DNA of 64,000 nucleotides from Conoideocrella luteorostrata (Eukaryota > Ascomycota > Sordariomycetes > Hypocreales > Clavicipitaceae). Positions 21,379 to 31,325 of this stretch are shown one piece after another. Position 1 is the stretch's first letter. The number at the start of each line of letters is the position of its first letter. The stretch lies in contig JASWJB010000160.1 in assembly GCA_032433595.1 (NCBI GenBank), positions 1 to 64,000 of the forward strand. Reading direction: 5' to 3'. The position numbers were made by a program, and so were the translations under genes. The notes below the pieces were generated by a model. It ran no database searches. It was given only the letters and a program-made list of their open reading frames with translations, and was not told where the DNA came from.

Positions 21379-21814
21379 CTAGGAGGCATTCCAGATCATC
21401 AGAGGGCCTAAAACTAGCAGAACACAAGTATTACGGATATGCATCCCAACTTTCTGGCCATCCCGATGTTCCATGAGCAACTTGGTGTCTGAAATGCCTG
21501 CCAATGACCAACATAGAAAGAAGATGCCCAATAGCCGTCGTTCCTGCAGATAGGTCATTACGTAGATGAAAAGACCAGCTCCGATGTTGCGACCAGTGGA
21601 GGACTGAAAAAAAACGACTTCATCTGCAGTTGCGTTTGGGAGACCAAAGGTTTTGGCCACTAATTGGTACGATTAGCATGTCTACGTGCACCAGCTCAGA
21701 AAAGGTGATTGGCGTACATGAAAGAGGATCCTGCAAGCATCTCACCCCAGTGTAGATGAGAAGCGAGGCGATGGTGACTGAAACTCCATCTAGGAGATAT
21801 GGAGTGAAAGACAT
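21379..21814 (-). CDS. Small DUF4267-type membrane protein
   Basis: Two exons, 21814-21718 and 21659-21379, with a 58-bp intron (donor GTACGC, branch ATGCTAATC), encode 125 aa. An upstream in-frame Met at 21859 would give 140 aa. The protein has about four hydrophobic segments: VSVTIASLLIY near the start, GAGLFIYVMTYL, LGIFFLCWSLAG, and TCVLLVLGPLMIW at the end. Splicing restores a GVRCLQDP...AKTFGLP element characteristic of DUF4267-type proteins. No catalytic role is known to me for this family. It sits between the flavin monooxygenase and the P450, so it may be a membrane helper, a small oxygenase/isomerase or a scaffold. Function is not assigned. Confidence 0.75.
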
Positions 21815-22055
21815 CGTGAGGTGCTGTAGAGAATAGAGACTACTTCGGGACAGACTCAATCGGATGGCTATGATCCGATCATGATATAATAATCTCCATG
21901 GCCCCTAGAATCGGGGTATTGCTCCATTGGTGGGCGGCCTTGATCATCTAATCCCCCGAGCCCAAAATACTCAACGCCGCCACGCCGCCCGTCGGGGACA
22001 GAACACCACCTTGTCCAACTACAGTGACCAAAGTTCTCTACAGCCCGACATCATC

Positions 22056-23769
22056 ATGCCTTTTGTCAGCGTGACCGCTGCCACGCTCTTGTTAATCGCA
22101 AGCCCAATCATCTACATTGTAGGAGCATGGCTGCATTCCACTACACGACCTAAGAATTTCCCCCCGGGGCCGCGTCCCCTGCTTGGTCTCGGCAACTGGC
22201 ATCAGATCCCTCGTGTTTGGCACTTCAACCAGCTTCATGCCTGGGCTAAACAGTACGGTGAAATTATGGGCTTAAAGCTAGGTCCTCGAAATGTCGTGAT
22301 TCTAAATGATGCGTCCCTAGTTCATGAGCTTTTTGTTAAAAGGGCTACCTCCTTCAGCGAACGACCTCCCATGTACATCGCCCAAAATCACATTGTACCG
22401 GAAGGAAAACACTCTTACAGTCTGTTCATGCGAAACGATTATGGCAGCTGGATGCGGACTCTTACAAAGCATACCATGGTCGGATCAGGGCTCAATAACT
22501 TGGCTCCTATTCAGAAGGCAGCCGGAACACGCTTGGTCTATAATCTGCTCAAAAATGGTGATACGTGGGCAGAGCATCTAAAGCCGTGGTAAGTATGTTA
22601 ATCTACTTGGATGATTCAACTAATGGAGACTGGTAGGTCGCTTGCCACTCCTGTGGCCATGATGAGCGGGGCTCCACTTCAAGATTTTGTTCGAGATTTT
22701 GGTAAGGATTGGATAGATGACTACAACCTCTCGCAGCAGCTATGGATCGCGCTACTTGATCCCACAAACCCGCCTGTCGATCATTTTCCAATCTTGCGCT
22801 GCGTTCCTGCAACGTTCGCTCAATGGAAACTCAAAGCACCTGTCGCGCGTAAATATCTGCTGAATGCGTACAACGGGCTCATATTCCAGGCTGAGAAGAG
22901 CCTGGAGCGTTCCGGTGGAACATTTAGCCCTTTGGCTATTATTCCAAATTTGCTGCGCCAGGCGCCGGACACTTTCACTAACAAAGACGGGTTAAACATG
23001 ACCGTTTTCATGGGGGGTATATTGTGAGATCATTTGATTTTGCTCTTTACTTTCTCCAACAAAATACTAACTGAAAGCTAGCGATGCCGCAGTGGGCTCT
23101 ACGTTGATGTCGTTTCAGACCCTCATTCTTGCGCTGGCAGCACACGGAGAGGTACAACGCCAAGCTCAGGCCGAAATTGACTCGGTATTTGGATCCGAAC
23201 AACTCCCTGATAAGATCGAGCTCGACAAACTATCCTACTTGAATGCTTGCGTCACGGAAGCCCAGCGCTGGCGTCCACTGGGTACTTACTCTGTCGGCCA
23301 GTTTGGTTTGCCCCGAGAAAGCATTGCCGAAGAGGAGATCCTCGGATTCCGAATCCCGAAGGGATCCGCTGTTGTAATTAACCAGTGGTCAATTCATCAC
23401 GATCCGCAATTTTATGATGAGCCGGAGCGTTATAACCCAGCCAGATACATAGAAAACCCCGTTGGACTGAAAAAAGGCGTCTCACAGGAAGGGCGGAAGC
23501 CAATTTATACCTTTGGTGCAGGACGTAAAGAGTGTCTGGGAAAGAACTTCTTTTTCCAAAGCGTGAGGATTGCAATTTCCCAGATTCTATGGGCTTTTGA
23601 TATTGTCCCAGATGGCCCTTTGGACCTAGATGTTCAGACGGGCTTTACGCCCGCGGTTGTTATGATGCCCAAGCCATTCAAGGTGAAGTTTGTGCCACGC
23701 CGAAGTGGTGAAGTGTTGTTGCGAGAGAAGGAGAAAGCCGATGGGATGTTCGCGGAAATTCTTGGCTAG
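22056..23769 (+). CDS. Cytochrome P450 monooxygenase
   Basis: Three exons, 22056-22588, 22637-23023 and 23082-23769, with introns of 48 and 58 bp, encode 535 aa. An N-terminal membrane anchor (residues about 5-27) precedes the proline hinge NFPPGPRP. The K-helix ExxR is EAQR (Glu366, Arg369), and the heme-binding loop FGAGRKECLG places the axial thiolate at Cys458. The I-helix region reads FDAAVGSTLMSF and lacks the usual AGxDTT acid-alcohol pair. This is seen in some P450s that perform phenol coupling or other non-hydroxylating reactions. The overall type resembles CypX/CYP65-CYP620-like fungal enzymes. In ergochrome and neosartorin pathways a P450 couples two tetrahydroxanthone monomers; I infer a similar role. 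It needs an ER-bound reductase from elsewhere in the genome. Confidence 0.88.
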
Positions 23770-25203
23770 TTGGTCCGCCCTGGAACTTCAATTGCACAGT
23801 GTTATTGAGATGAGAATTACTTCTATCAGAGAGATCAGTGCTATAAATAGCTAGATTAGTGAGGGAATTATTGAAACAGCTGAGCGAGCTAGAGGATGAC
23901 TGCAGGAGGTTTTCAGCGGTGTAAGGGTAGCACGGAATTCAGAGGAAACCGAAGGAATCTGACGGATTAGATGAGTCCGGAGTCTAGGCATAACTGAAAG
24001 GAATTCCCCGTCAATTTGGATGGCATTCAACATTATCCATTCAATCACTTTCTATTCATTCCTATCAATTTTCCACTGTGCAATTGCTCAGGCCTCAATA
24101 ACGTAACAACTGTCATACGAAACTTCCATTAGTCAATGCACCCATAGGGTTAGGGCTACTTATTCTAGTTGCAGAATGATTTATTTTGGATCAATCCCTG
24201 AGCTGCCGGTTCTTTTGTTTATCCAATTTAGCTTTCCATTCTAGGTTTATCGTCAGGGCGAAGCTGTTTCAAGTCGAGCGGCGGCAGTAGTCTTTTCACT
24301 ACTTACTGATCTGGAATTTTAGAAGCTCCTTCGTCAACAAAATAAATACTCGAGGAATACGAAGTAACTATGACTTGTATCTGTTATGTTAAGTGAGGCC
24401 AGAGTCATAGGGCAATCGTACGTAGTAAAAATTGGTAGAAATGGATGAAAAATAATGTCTGATGCATTCCAGAGCCACGGGGAATTCCTTCCTTTTATGA
24501 CTAGAATCCGGACTCAACTAATCCGGCGATTGCCTTCGATTTCCCCCGCTATTTGGCGGTGTGAGATGTACCCTCACACCGCTGACAACCTCATGCAGCC
24601 ATCCCCTAGCTTTTCCTAATTCCCTTACTAATCTTGTTGCGTAGAATATACGCCCAAATTGCAGCTACTGGAGTACAATCCAGTAGGCCTACACTTTTGC
24701 TCCATAGTCAAGCGGTTAATTGTTCCAACAAATCTAGCTATCAACGGCACTGATATTCCTGATGGAAGCACTTCTCTTCTCAACGGTATCTGATGTGACC
24801 CCACGACTGACATATTTCGCCTTGTATGATGTCATTATCCCTCCAAATCTTGATACAATCTGTCACCGCCGTCACATATTTTATTCCCTTCCTATATCTC
24901 GATAGATATTTTCTAAAGGAGAAGAAGAAACAAGGTGGCTATAAGCTGCGAAGTTAATACCGGGACAGTGACTTCAGTTGTTACGAGCTGGGATCGGACT
25001 CTAATACAGTATGTACTGATGAGGTGACGAGGTGCAAAGCCTCACCATTCAACGAAACTGGGGAATCAGCGTAGAAGAGATGTACGAAAATTCCACAAAA
25101 AAAGTATCTTAATTTTAAAAAGAATGTAGCTAACTTGCAGACAATTATGAATGCCGCAATACTCATTTAGCAATGTTATGAACCTGGCTGTCTCCTGGAG
25201 ACC
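23770..25203. other. 1.4-kb intergenic stretch
   Basis: This separates the P450 from the convergent NmrA-like gene. No gene is recognised; several AT-rich patches and short motif-free frames occur. A transcript-level check would be needed to find non-coding RNA. Confidence 0.5.
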
Positions 25204-26013
25204 TCAGCGTGGCCCAGTATTGAGCGGCAAGTAATGGTGCAAAAACGGGAAGAAATGTCTTAGCAGACCCACCAGAATGCACAAAGGAGTTCCAGCTGGA
25301 AACTTGGCCTTCCCATTCGCATTCAGTACGCTTATGTTTTTCAAATCGTAGTTTCCATTCTCATCGTTCACAGCCTCAATCATTGCCGCCGCCAAGTCAA
25401 GATAAGACACTGGACTCTCTTGTTCATCAAGACTTAGAATATGGCCTCGCTGAGTATCCACTGATAGGGCGCCTGGTTTCATGTAAATCGTCGTCAGCCA
25501 TTCCTCCTCAGCGCGAAGTAACTTTTCCGTTTTCACCAAGTCACTGTAGACATGGGATGCCGAGCTCAAGAGGATCCACCGTAAGAGGGCAGGGGCATGG
25601 CTAGAGAGGTGGTCGTCAATTGTGGATGACGAGAGCAGAACCAGCTTCGGTGTCATAGGGGTAGTGGCTGCGTTATCTGGGCGGTCTTTGAGACTCCGAA
25701 GAGACTGAATGACTGCCGTGGCCGTATCCTGGGCGAGACGACAGTGTGGTATGTTGTCATTTGTCGAAACAACCAGAAAGACGGCTCGGCAGTTTTGCAC
25801 ACATGATGTGATGAGCTCGACATCTTGAATATTTCCTTCAAAAATTTCCACCCTATTTTCTTCTCCGATAGCAGGCAAGAGCCGGAGAAGCTTGGATTTG
25901 CTGCGACAATACGCATGTACTCGGGCCTCGGGTATTCTCAATAGGTTTTCTATGAGCGCGGTTCCACAGTTTCCCGTGGCTCCGAGAACAGCATATGAGT
26001 TTGGGCCTTTCAT
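25204..26013 (-). CDS. NmrA-like NAD(P)-binding oxidoreductase
   Basis: A 269-aa single-exon protein. The atypical-SDR dinucleotide motif GATGNCG is at residues 11-17 after a short beta strand (YAVL). KLVLLSSST and a [11 protein letters not shown] segment resemble the NmrA/AflX (OrdB)/MdpK group. The usual catalytic YxxxK is not obvious, as expected for NmrA-like members. In the mdp and aflatoxin pathways, relatives assist oxidative rearrangement or reduction around the anthraquinone-opening step. The substrate here is inferred only from the neighbourhood. A hydrophobic C-terminus ([14 protein letters not shown]) could touch a membrane. Confidence 0.82.
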   Translation of the reverse strand: MKGPNSYAVLGATGNCGTALIENLLRIPEARVHAYCRSKSKLLRLLPAIGEENRVEIFEGNIQDVELITSCVQNCRAVFLVVSTNDNIPHCRLAQDTATAVIQSLRSLKDRPDNAATTPMTPKLVLLSSSTIDDHLSSHAPALLRWILLSSASHVYSDLVKTEKLLRAEEEWLTTIYMKPGALSVDTQRGHILSLDEQESPVSYLDLAAAMIEAVNDENGNYDLKNISVLNANGKAKFPAGTPLCILVGLLRHFFPFLHHYLPLNTGPR

Positions 26014-26753
26014 TCTAACGTAGCTTGGTGTTCTCGTCGTTCAAAGTGTGGATAATTGCAACGTCAGTGAAATTACTTCGAGATGTGTGTCCCCGGCGAG
26101 CCAGTACATATACAAGGGAATATGAATTGGGAATAATCCTAGCTCCGTCAACGACATGTGGGCAAAGCTGGCCCACTGGGTGGCATATTTTGCATCAAAG
26201 GGCAGCAGCCTCGGATAATTGTTATCCTAGTTATACTCATGCCGGAAGCTCGGACCCGAGGGCATATGCAATCCCGATTTTTCGTGTACTATGTGTTCAG
26301 TGGTTGGATGAGCACAAGGCATCCGTTTCCCAAATACAGGATAACCAATACACAATTATCATTAACCACAAATAGACCTAAGTGTTATTTCGGGAATTTA
26401 ATAACGGGCAAAACGCATGCTTTCTCCGAAGTACGCCAGCGATGCGCCTCGCAATACCCCGAGCTTCTCACGATGTTTTTCAGCCGCCCCAAAAATGGTC
26501 CGGAGTCTCTCCGAAACGACTCTTTACCTTGTATTAGGCTGTCTGGTGCCTTGATTAGTCAACACAGGTGTCATCCGACAACCAGCGCTTTAGCTACACA
26601 CACAACCTTGCACAGCTTGACTCAAGCGACTCTGCATGCCAAAGGAAATCACGATCACTGAAATATGGTTCAACACGATGAGCAGTATCAATATTTTTGA
26701 AGAGATTTAATTCCAAAAAAAAATGTATTGGAGCTTTTAAGATCAAACTGTGT
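26014..26753. other. Intergenic, no gene recognised
   Basis: About 740 bp between minus-strand genes. An open frame at about 26158-26661 on the plus strand has no recognisable motif and biased basic/His composition, so I do not call it. It probably contains the NmrA-like gene's promoter. Confidence 0.5.
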
Positions 26754-27253
26754 CTAGGACGTGCCATGTTGCTGTTCCATTAAATACTTGCGGAACTTCG
26801 GGAAAAACTGTTTGTAGAAAGCTGAATCAACCATTTCTTGAAGATCACTGATTTTTTGCCCATCCTCACTAAGTGACAGAAAAACAGAATATTCGTTAGT
26901 CCATTTCTCTCCTGGCAGAGGCGTATCAGCCGATGATGTTGCATATATTGCTGCAGTGCCTTTCGCGGCATCGTGAACGATGTGCTTGATATCCACCTAA
27001 CCTGCAAGTAAGCTTCATTTCCAAGAAGTAAGACTTAAAGTCTCACCTTCCAGTTAGTCAAACTTGCGACGAGCTTGGTGTATACTACTTCAGCATGGGC
27101 TCGCGACTGGGTGGGTTGCTCCAGTGAGAAGGGAAGTAATCGCTGGTGGAAGTCATCCGACCAGAGAGCAATCGTATCCTCCGCATTTCCGTTGATCCAC
27201 GATGAAAGAAACTTATCAATGGTAGCTTTTTGAACTTGGGCCGGAGCAGGCAT
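26754..27253 (-). CDS. SnoaL/NTF2-like small protein (candidate isomerase or cyclase)
   Basis: Two exons, 27253-27047 and 26996-26754 (50-bp intron, phase 0), encode 149 aa. The N-terminal helix with IDKFLSSWINGNAEDTIALWSDDF and the later beta-rich segment NEYSVFLSLSEDGQKI match the SnoaL-like/NTF2 cone fold. A comparable gene (NsrQ-like) is found in neosartorin and secalonic acid clusters. There it has been linked to isomerisation or ring closure on the way to tetrahydroxanthones. Catalytic residues cannot be read with certainty. The second NTF2-like protein of the cluster, at 37441-38063, belongs to a different, scytalone-dehydratase-like subgroup. An in-frame extension reaches 27322 but lacks a needed conserved sequence. 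Confidence 0.8.
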
Positions 27254-27993
27254 GTTGGTCGCACGCTTCTTACTGGCTGCTAGACACACTGGGGGCAATA
27301 CTAAGCTGATCCAAGAGTGCACAGTGCCGTCGTCTTATTTAAGTACGGATATATAAGTGGAGTGAATGATTGAAAACCCGGACACATCCACGTACGGCAT
27401 CGGTGCGTATCGTCTGTCCATTCGGGGAAAAGATTTTGACACACTTTGTGGTCTATATCCAGCCCGAGCAGGAAGTCAACGATCCTACTATTGGTAAATA
27501 CGATTTTTTTTTCAACTAAAATAAAACCTTCACTTTCTTACTATGGATAAGATTGCCTGATGAGAAATAGAATCTGTATTTTCCTTGTGGAAAGATGAAA
27601 AACTCAGGGCAAAAATGGACGGTGATTGTGTTCCAAAAACAGACATTTGCATAGCTGAAAATCCCCGTTCGTTACTACTTATTCTAGTTGGTTGACACTT
27701 GATGCTTCCTGTAAGCGATTAACTCGATGTTCATTCAACGTCTTGAGGTATCAGCTTTGATGAATAAATAAATGATTACGAAAAGAGTAGCATACAAGAG
27801 TCACTCGATAGAAAACAATATGTGGAGCTGGCTGTCTCGGAGGGGGGGCTGATTATGAGTATCACTGGCTCTTGATAAGTAGCGAATTATCTTACACAAA
27901 TTAGCTACAAGTATATTGGATTTTTGATCGAAAACTACTCTTGATTGTGATGTTGTGGCTCAAGCATATAATATGAGCAATCTCGATGGTTAT
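27254..27993. other. Intergenic, no gene recognised
   Basis: About 740 bp of AT-rich sequence between two minus-strand cluster genes. It should hold the SnoaL-like gene promoter and the EthD gene terminator. Confidence 0.5.
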
Positions 27994-28568
27994 TTAGCAT
28001 TCCTTGAAGCCATCCACGGTTACCCCATCTCTGACATGTTCTTCTACCCATCCTATTGTCATCCTGCGCGGGGTTAATTTCAGTGGAATAACCTCCTAGT
28101 CATTCATCAAACTTACATGCTCCGCTTTGTATCAGCAAAGTTCTCGTGGTCATTAACCAAGTGTTCCTTGTACCACGGGTCTTCTTTCATCCGCTTGTAG
28201 TCTTCCACACTCTTAAAGACAACTTGGCTAAAAGAGTCAAAGTTAGCTATGTTGACCATCTGCGGATCAACAAGTTGAGACATCAAAGCACGTGTGGAGC
28301 TTTGATTATAGACCTTGAACTAGCATTAGTAATGCATTGGATAACAAACACCAAAGAATGTACGCCTTGGGGAACTCACCTGAGTCCAACGTTTTATGTT
28401 ATACTTGACCATGAGATCCTTGGTCAACGGTGCGGATACATTGACCATGTGATTGCGATAGTCTATCTCGCTCATTCCAGGCTTGCGGTAGCCGCATATA
28501 GTGAGACAAAGGTATTGAGTATTAGTTGATCCTACTAAAGGTGCCTCTGGCTCTTTGGGTGAGTCCAT
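27994..28568 (-). CDS. EthD-domain protein, atrochrysone carboxylic acid decarboxylase-like
   Basis: Three exons, 28568-28380, 28319-28117, 28063-27994 (introns 60 and 53 bp), encode 153 aa. The EthD (dimeric alpha-beta barrel) signature appears as [20 protein letters not shown] and, across intron 1, [20 protein letters not shown]. The final exon contributes [12 protein letters not shown]. The protein closely follows the MdpH N-terminal/decarboxylase type of the emodin and monodictyphenone pathways. There, after thioesterase release, atrochrysone carboxylic acid loses CO2 to give atrochrysone. It is divergent from the anthrone oxygenase over 267 bp. In Aspergillus nidulans these two activities sit at one locus, which supports the pairing. 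The first ATG of exon 1 is at 28566-28568; no upstream ATG exists in frame. Confidence 0.88.
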
Positions 28569-28835
28569 GTCGAAAAAGATGCTGCGGCGCGATTTATTTT
28601 GGAGCAAGCTGTGAGCACGGTGTTTAGAGTCTGAGAAGTGAAAAGTGAGCTATATCAAGACGAACATAAATACAGCGATATAGACCGAGAAATGGGTCCA
28701 GATACAAGACGGGGATTGTGCCGAACAGTCCTCGGGCAGAAACCAAGAAATCCCCGACGGAAAACATCTATAAGATAACATACACAATAAGCGAACTGCG
28801 AACTGCGCACTGCGAACTGACACCGTACAGGGAAA
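28569..28835. promoter_or_regulatory. Divergent promoter of decarboxylase and anthrone oxygenase
   Basis: A 267-bp shared region. It contains four tandem 7-bp units (GCGAACT, one variant GCGCACT) at 28791-28818, ending 17 bp before the anthrone-oxygenase ATG. No strict AflR consensus was found. Confidence 0.55.
28791..28818. repeat. Four 7-bp tandem units next to the anthrone-oxygenase start
   Basis: Units read GCGAACT, GCGAACT, GCGCACT and GCGAACT. The position, directly upstream of the ATG, makes it part of the leader or core promoter. Confidence 0.85.
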
Positions 28836-29378
28836 ATGGGGGCCACAGTTGATACCGCTCTCGGGATTCCCGCCACGGCGGTGGTGTCTGGAGCTTTTTT
28901 GTCTGGTAAAGCATCTCAAGTCCGTAAGCCTCGACCACCTCTAACCGCGAGTGTAGGTGCCATGATGAGCATTTCAGCTTTTTTTGTTCCGGTATGCCTT
29001 GACACCAATACCGATGCTGGCCAAATGCTTCGACAATGGGCACGTCTCTATCACTACGGCCACATTTACCTGCCTGGGCTGTGCATTACTACGTGTGGGC
29101 TCTACTTCTACGCGGCCTCTAGTAAAATTAATGAGGCATCCAACCAATGGCAAAAGTATACATTTGCTGCTGTTTTGACGGCTGCCATGATTCCCTTCAC
29201 TTGGCTGATCATGACACCCACGAATGAAAATTTATTCGAGTTAGAGGCATCAAGATCAGTGCCTGATCTGAGCCATGTCCGGAACTTGGTCGTGAAATGG
29301 GCGTGGCTGCACGTTACACGGTCCTTGTTCCCATTAGTTGGGGCAATGCTGGGATTTACGGTGCTTTTGCAGGACTGA
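28836..29378 (+). CDS. Anthrone oxygenase (DUF1772 family)
   Basis: A 180-aa intronless membrane protein. About four hydrophobic segments are seen: ALGIPATAVVSGAFLSG, the SAFFVPVCLD region, HIYLPGLCITTCGLYFY and TFAAVLTAAMIPFTWLIM. Family landmarks are RQWARLYHYGHIY and PTNENLFELE, then KWAWLHVTRSLFP near the C-terminus. These match the HypC/AgnL2/MdpH2-type anthrone oxygenases that use O2 to convert emodin anthrone to emodin (or norsolorinic anthrone to norsolorinic acid). It pairs divergently with the EthD decarboxylase, which supplies its substrate after dehydration. Cofactor requirement is not evident from sequence, as is normal for the family. Its membrane location suggests that the pathway intermediates are handled at a membrane. 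Confidence 0.9.
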   Translation: MGATVDTALGIPATAVVSGAFLSGKASQVRKPRPPLTASVGAMMSISAFFVPVCLDTNTDAGQMLRQWARLYHYGHIYLPGLCITTCGLYFYAASSKINEASNQWQKYTFAAVLTAAMIPFTWLIMTPTNENLFELEASRSVPDLSHVRNLVVKWAWLHVTRSLFPLVGAMLGFTVLLQD

Positions 29379-29781
29379 GTTGGATCATAGAGGTAGTGGG
29401 TGTTAACAAAAAAAGAACATGCTCTATTTGCATAAAAATTTATCGTATATTATTGCCTTTGATAGAGAGACTTTACTTCTGGACTAATTAATGATATTTC
29501 ATACATCGTGATAGGCGGTTTTTTTTTTCTCACAGAGGCGTTGAGCGGCGATTACGGTGGTGTGACTTGACTCTCCCGGACTAGAAACGTGAGAATATGT
29601 GAAGAACCATGACTCGTGAACTACTTAGACTACTCAAAATCTGGCGCGGTGATTCCTTGAACCAGCTGATTGCAAATTTTACCTAAATGATGTAGGACAT
29701 TTCATGTGCAAAAGGAGTGCTAGAGCGTTACTTGATAGAGTGTCTTGGACATGAGTTCGAAGAAAATGCAGATCTAATTAT
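29379..29781. other. Short convergent intergenic region
   Basis: About 400 bp between the anthrone oxygenase and the convergent thioesterase. It includes an AT-rich patch and a poly-T run near 29520; no gene is recognised. Confidence 0.5.
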
Positions 29782-30813
29782 TCAGTGACTATTTATCCTT
29801 GATCTAGTATGTGTAAGTGCAAACCATCTCTTGACGCCTGTTTTTATCTCGAATCCCACCTGACCATCACCTGCCAATTTGCGGAGGACTTCATCCATGA
29901 AAGGCTCCAGGGCCAGCTCCTTGATATTCTTGTCAATCCGATCACCATAAACAGCCGTCACGAGCTCTTTCACCGTAAACTTCTTTCTCTCTTTCGCTAA
30001 ATTCTCGTTGCCCTGTTGGAGCGCCTGCAGAGCCTGGCGTTCACGTCGCAACTTCCCAGCTAGCTCACCATCAATCTTAGCATTCAAGTCAGAAATCACT
30101 GCTCCGTGAGCCGGATATCCTTTCGCACAGCCATGGGACTGCATCTGACGTAGAGTCTCCATCCAGGTACTTAGATATTCAATTGCAGCTGTACCGTGAC
30201 CTAATACGTTATCTCCAGTAAACATAGCTTGTTCTTCTTCGAGGATGAAACACATGTGGTCATCTGAGTGACCTGGCGCGTGGACTGCGCGCACCGTGGC
30301 GCCATCAACTTTGAATAGTTGCCTGTCCACTATGGGCTGCTGTGTCTTGCTGGGAGTGTGCTTGAAGATTCTTTGGGAAATGGACGGATCCATGCGGATG
30401 AGGTCGGGAACGCCTCCCGTGTGATCTCCATGCCAATGTGTTAGGAGCACGTGTGAGAAGGAGAAATTCCCAGCGGCCAAGATGCCCACGATGAAGTCTA
30501 TCCAGTCAGGGATGCCTTGACCAGTATCCAGTAGGATACGCTGATCACCAGTGCCGATTATGTATGTGTTGGTGCCTTGAAGTGTAAACTGAAAATTGGT
30601 TATGACATAGCTCAGGATTACTTATGGGAAGGTTTTCGACTTGAATCTTACTTTACCGGGATTTTGTCCAAGGACTCGAATAACTCGCGGGCTGATTTGT
30701 TCCACGTCTAGTAGCTTTGGTAAGGATGTTTGTTGACCTTCCAAATAGTCGTCAAAAGCACAGATGTTCAGTGCCTTGTTGATCTGGCGGTAACCACCCA
30801 CGCCTGGAGCCAT
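29782..30813 (-). CDS. Metallo-beta-lactamase-type thioesterase for the PKS
   Basis: Two exons, 30813-30652 and 30588-29782 (63-bp intron), encode 322 aa. The metallo-beta-lactamase HxHxDH motif is THWHGDHTGG (His105, His107, Asp109, His110), preceded by GTNTYIIGTG. Downstream metal ligands appear in HAPGHSDDH and in FTGDNVLGHG. The family (GedB/MdpF/ACTE) hydrolyses the ACP-bound product to atrochrysone carboxylic acid, because the partner PKS has no thioesterase domain. It is divergent from the PKS over a 0.5-kb shared promoter that contains a perfect AflR consensus. The intron restores the conserved NPGKFTLQGTNTY junction. Cytosolic; no signal peptide. Confidence 0.93.
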
Positions 30814-31325
30814 GCTAGTAGAAGTTCTGGAGTAATAATTTCTAATACGGCCGTGAGGAGGACAAGTTCAAACTAGAGCTGTAAGAAACGATAAAGCGAT
30901 TTTGACTCAGAGGTTGAAGGTATCCACCCTTCGCTTAACGTTTTGTCTCATAGCTGGGTTAAATGATATCGGAGGAGGTGAACATTCTCGCAAGCCGGAG
31001 CTATGGCAAATTCCTCATGTGGCAAATCCCTTTTGTCCGAGAGAAGGATTAAGCCGGAGTAATTCTTACATTGCTTCGGCTGAATGTTAAGCCCCGACTG
31101 GTGCGGAAGCATTCTAGCCGTGGAATACTTGGCATAAGAAAACAGATAGAGTGACTTTCGGTTCCCTAATGGTATATCTCCGGACTTTTGAACGATTAAA
31201 TTGCGGGTTTCGTATGCTGATCTATAACTAAGCCAAATCATAACTCACGTAAACAAACTTTCTCGGTCTCAACTTTGCATACTCTGCACTATCATTTTTA
31301 CCTACACGCTGATTTTTGTTACGTG
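30814..31325. promoter_or_regulatory. Divergent PKS/thioesterase promoter with an AflR-type site
   Basis: A 512-bp region between the two start codons. It contains TCG-CAAGC-CGG at 30988-30998, which satisfies the strict AflR consensus TCGSWNNSCGR. The site is about 175 bp from the thioesterase ATG and 330 bp from the PKS ATG. Confidence 0.65.
30988..30998 (+). promoter_or_regulatory. Perfect AflR-consensus site
   Basis: TCGCAAGCCGG fits TCGSWNNSCGR at all positions. A chance match is possible, but it lies in the core promoter of a cluster that encodes AflR- and AflS-like proteins. Confidence 0.6.

Noticed and set aside
26158..26661. A 167-codon plus-strand frame between the NmrA-like and SnoaL-like genes
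   Set aside because: No conserved motif and no plausible start context; low-complexity His/Thr end suggests chance.
28146..28529. A 127-codon plus-strand frame over the EthD gene
   Set aside because: It is antisense to the well-supported three-exon EthD decarboxylase.
31275..31325. Extension of the PKS frame upstream of 31326
   Set aside because: No ATG in the extension; family proteins start close to the [12 protein letters not shown] segment.
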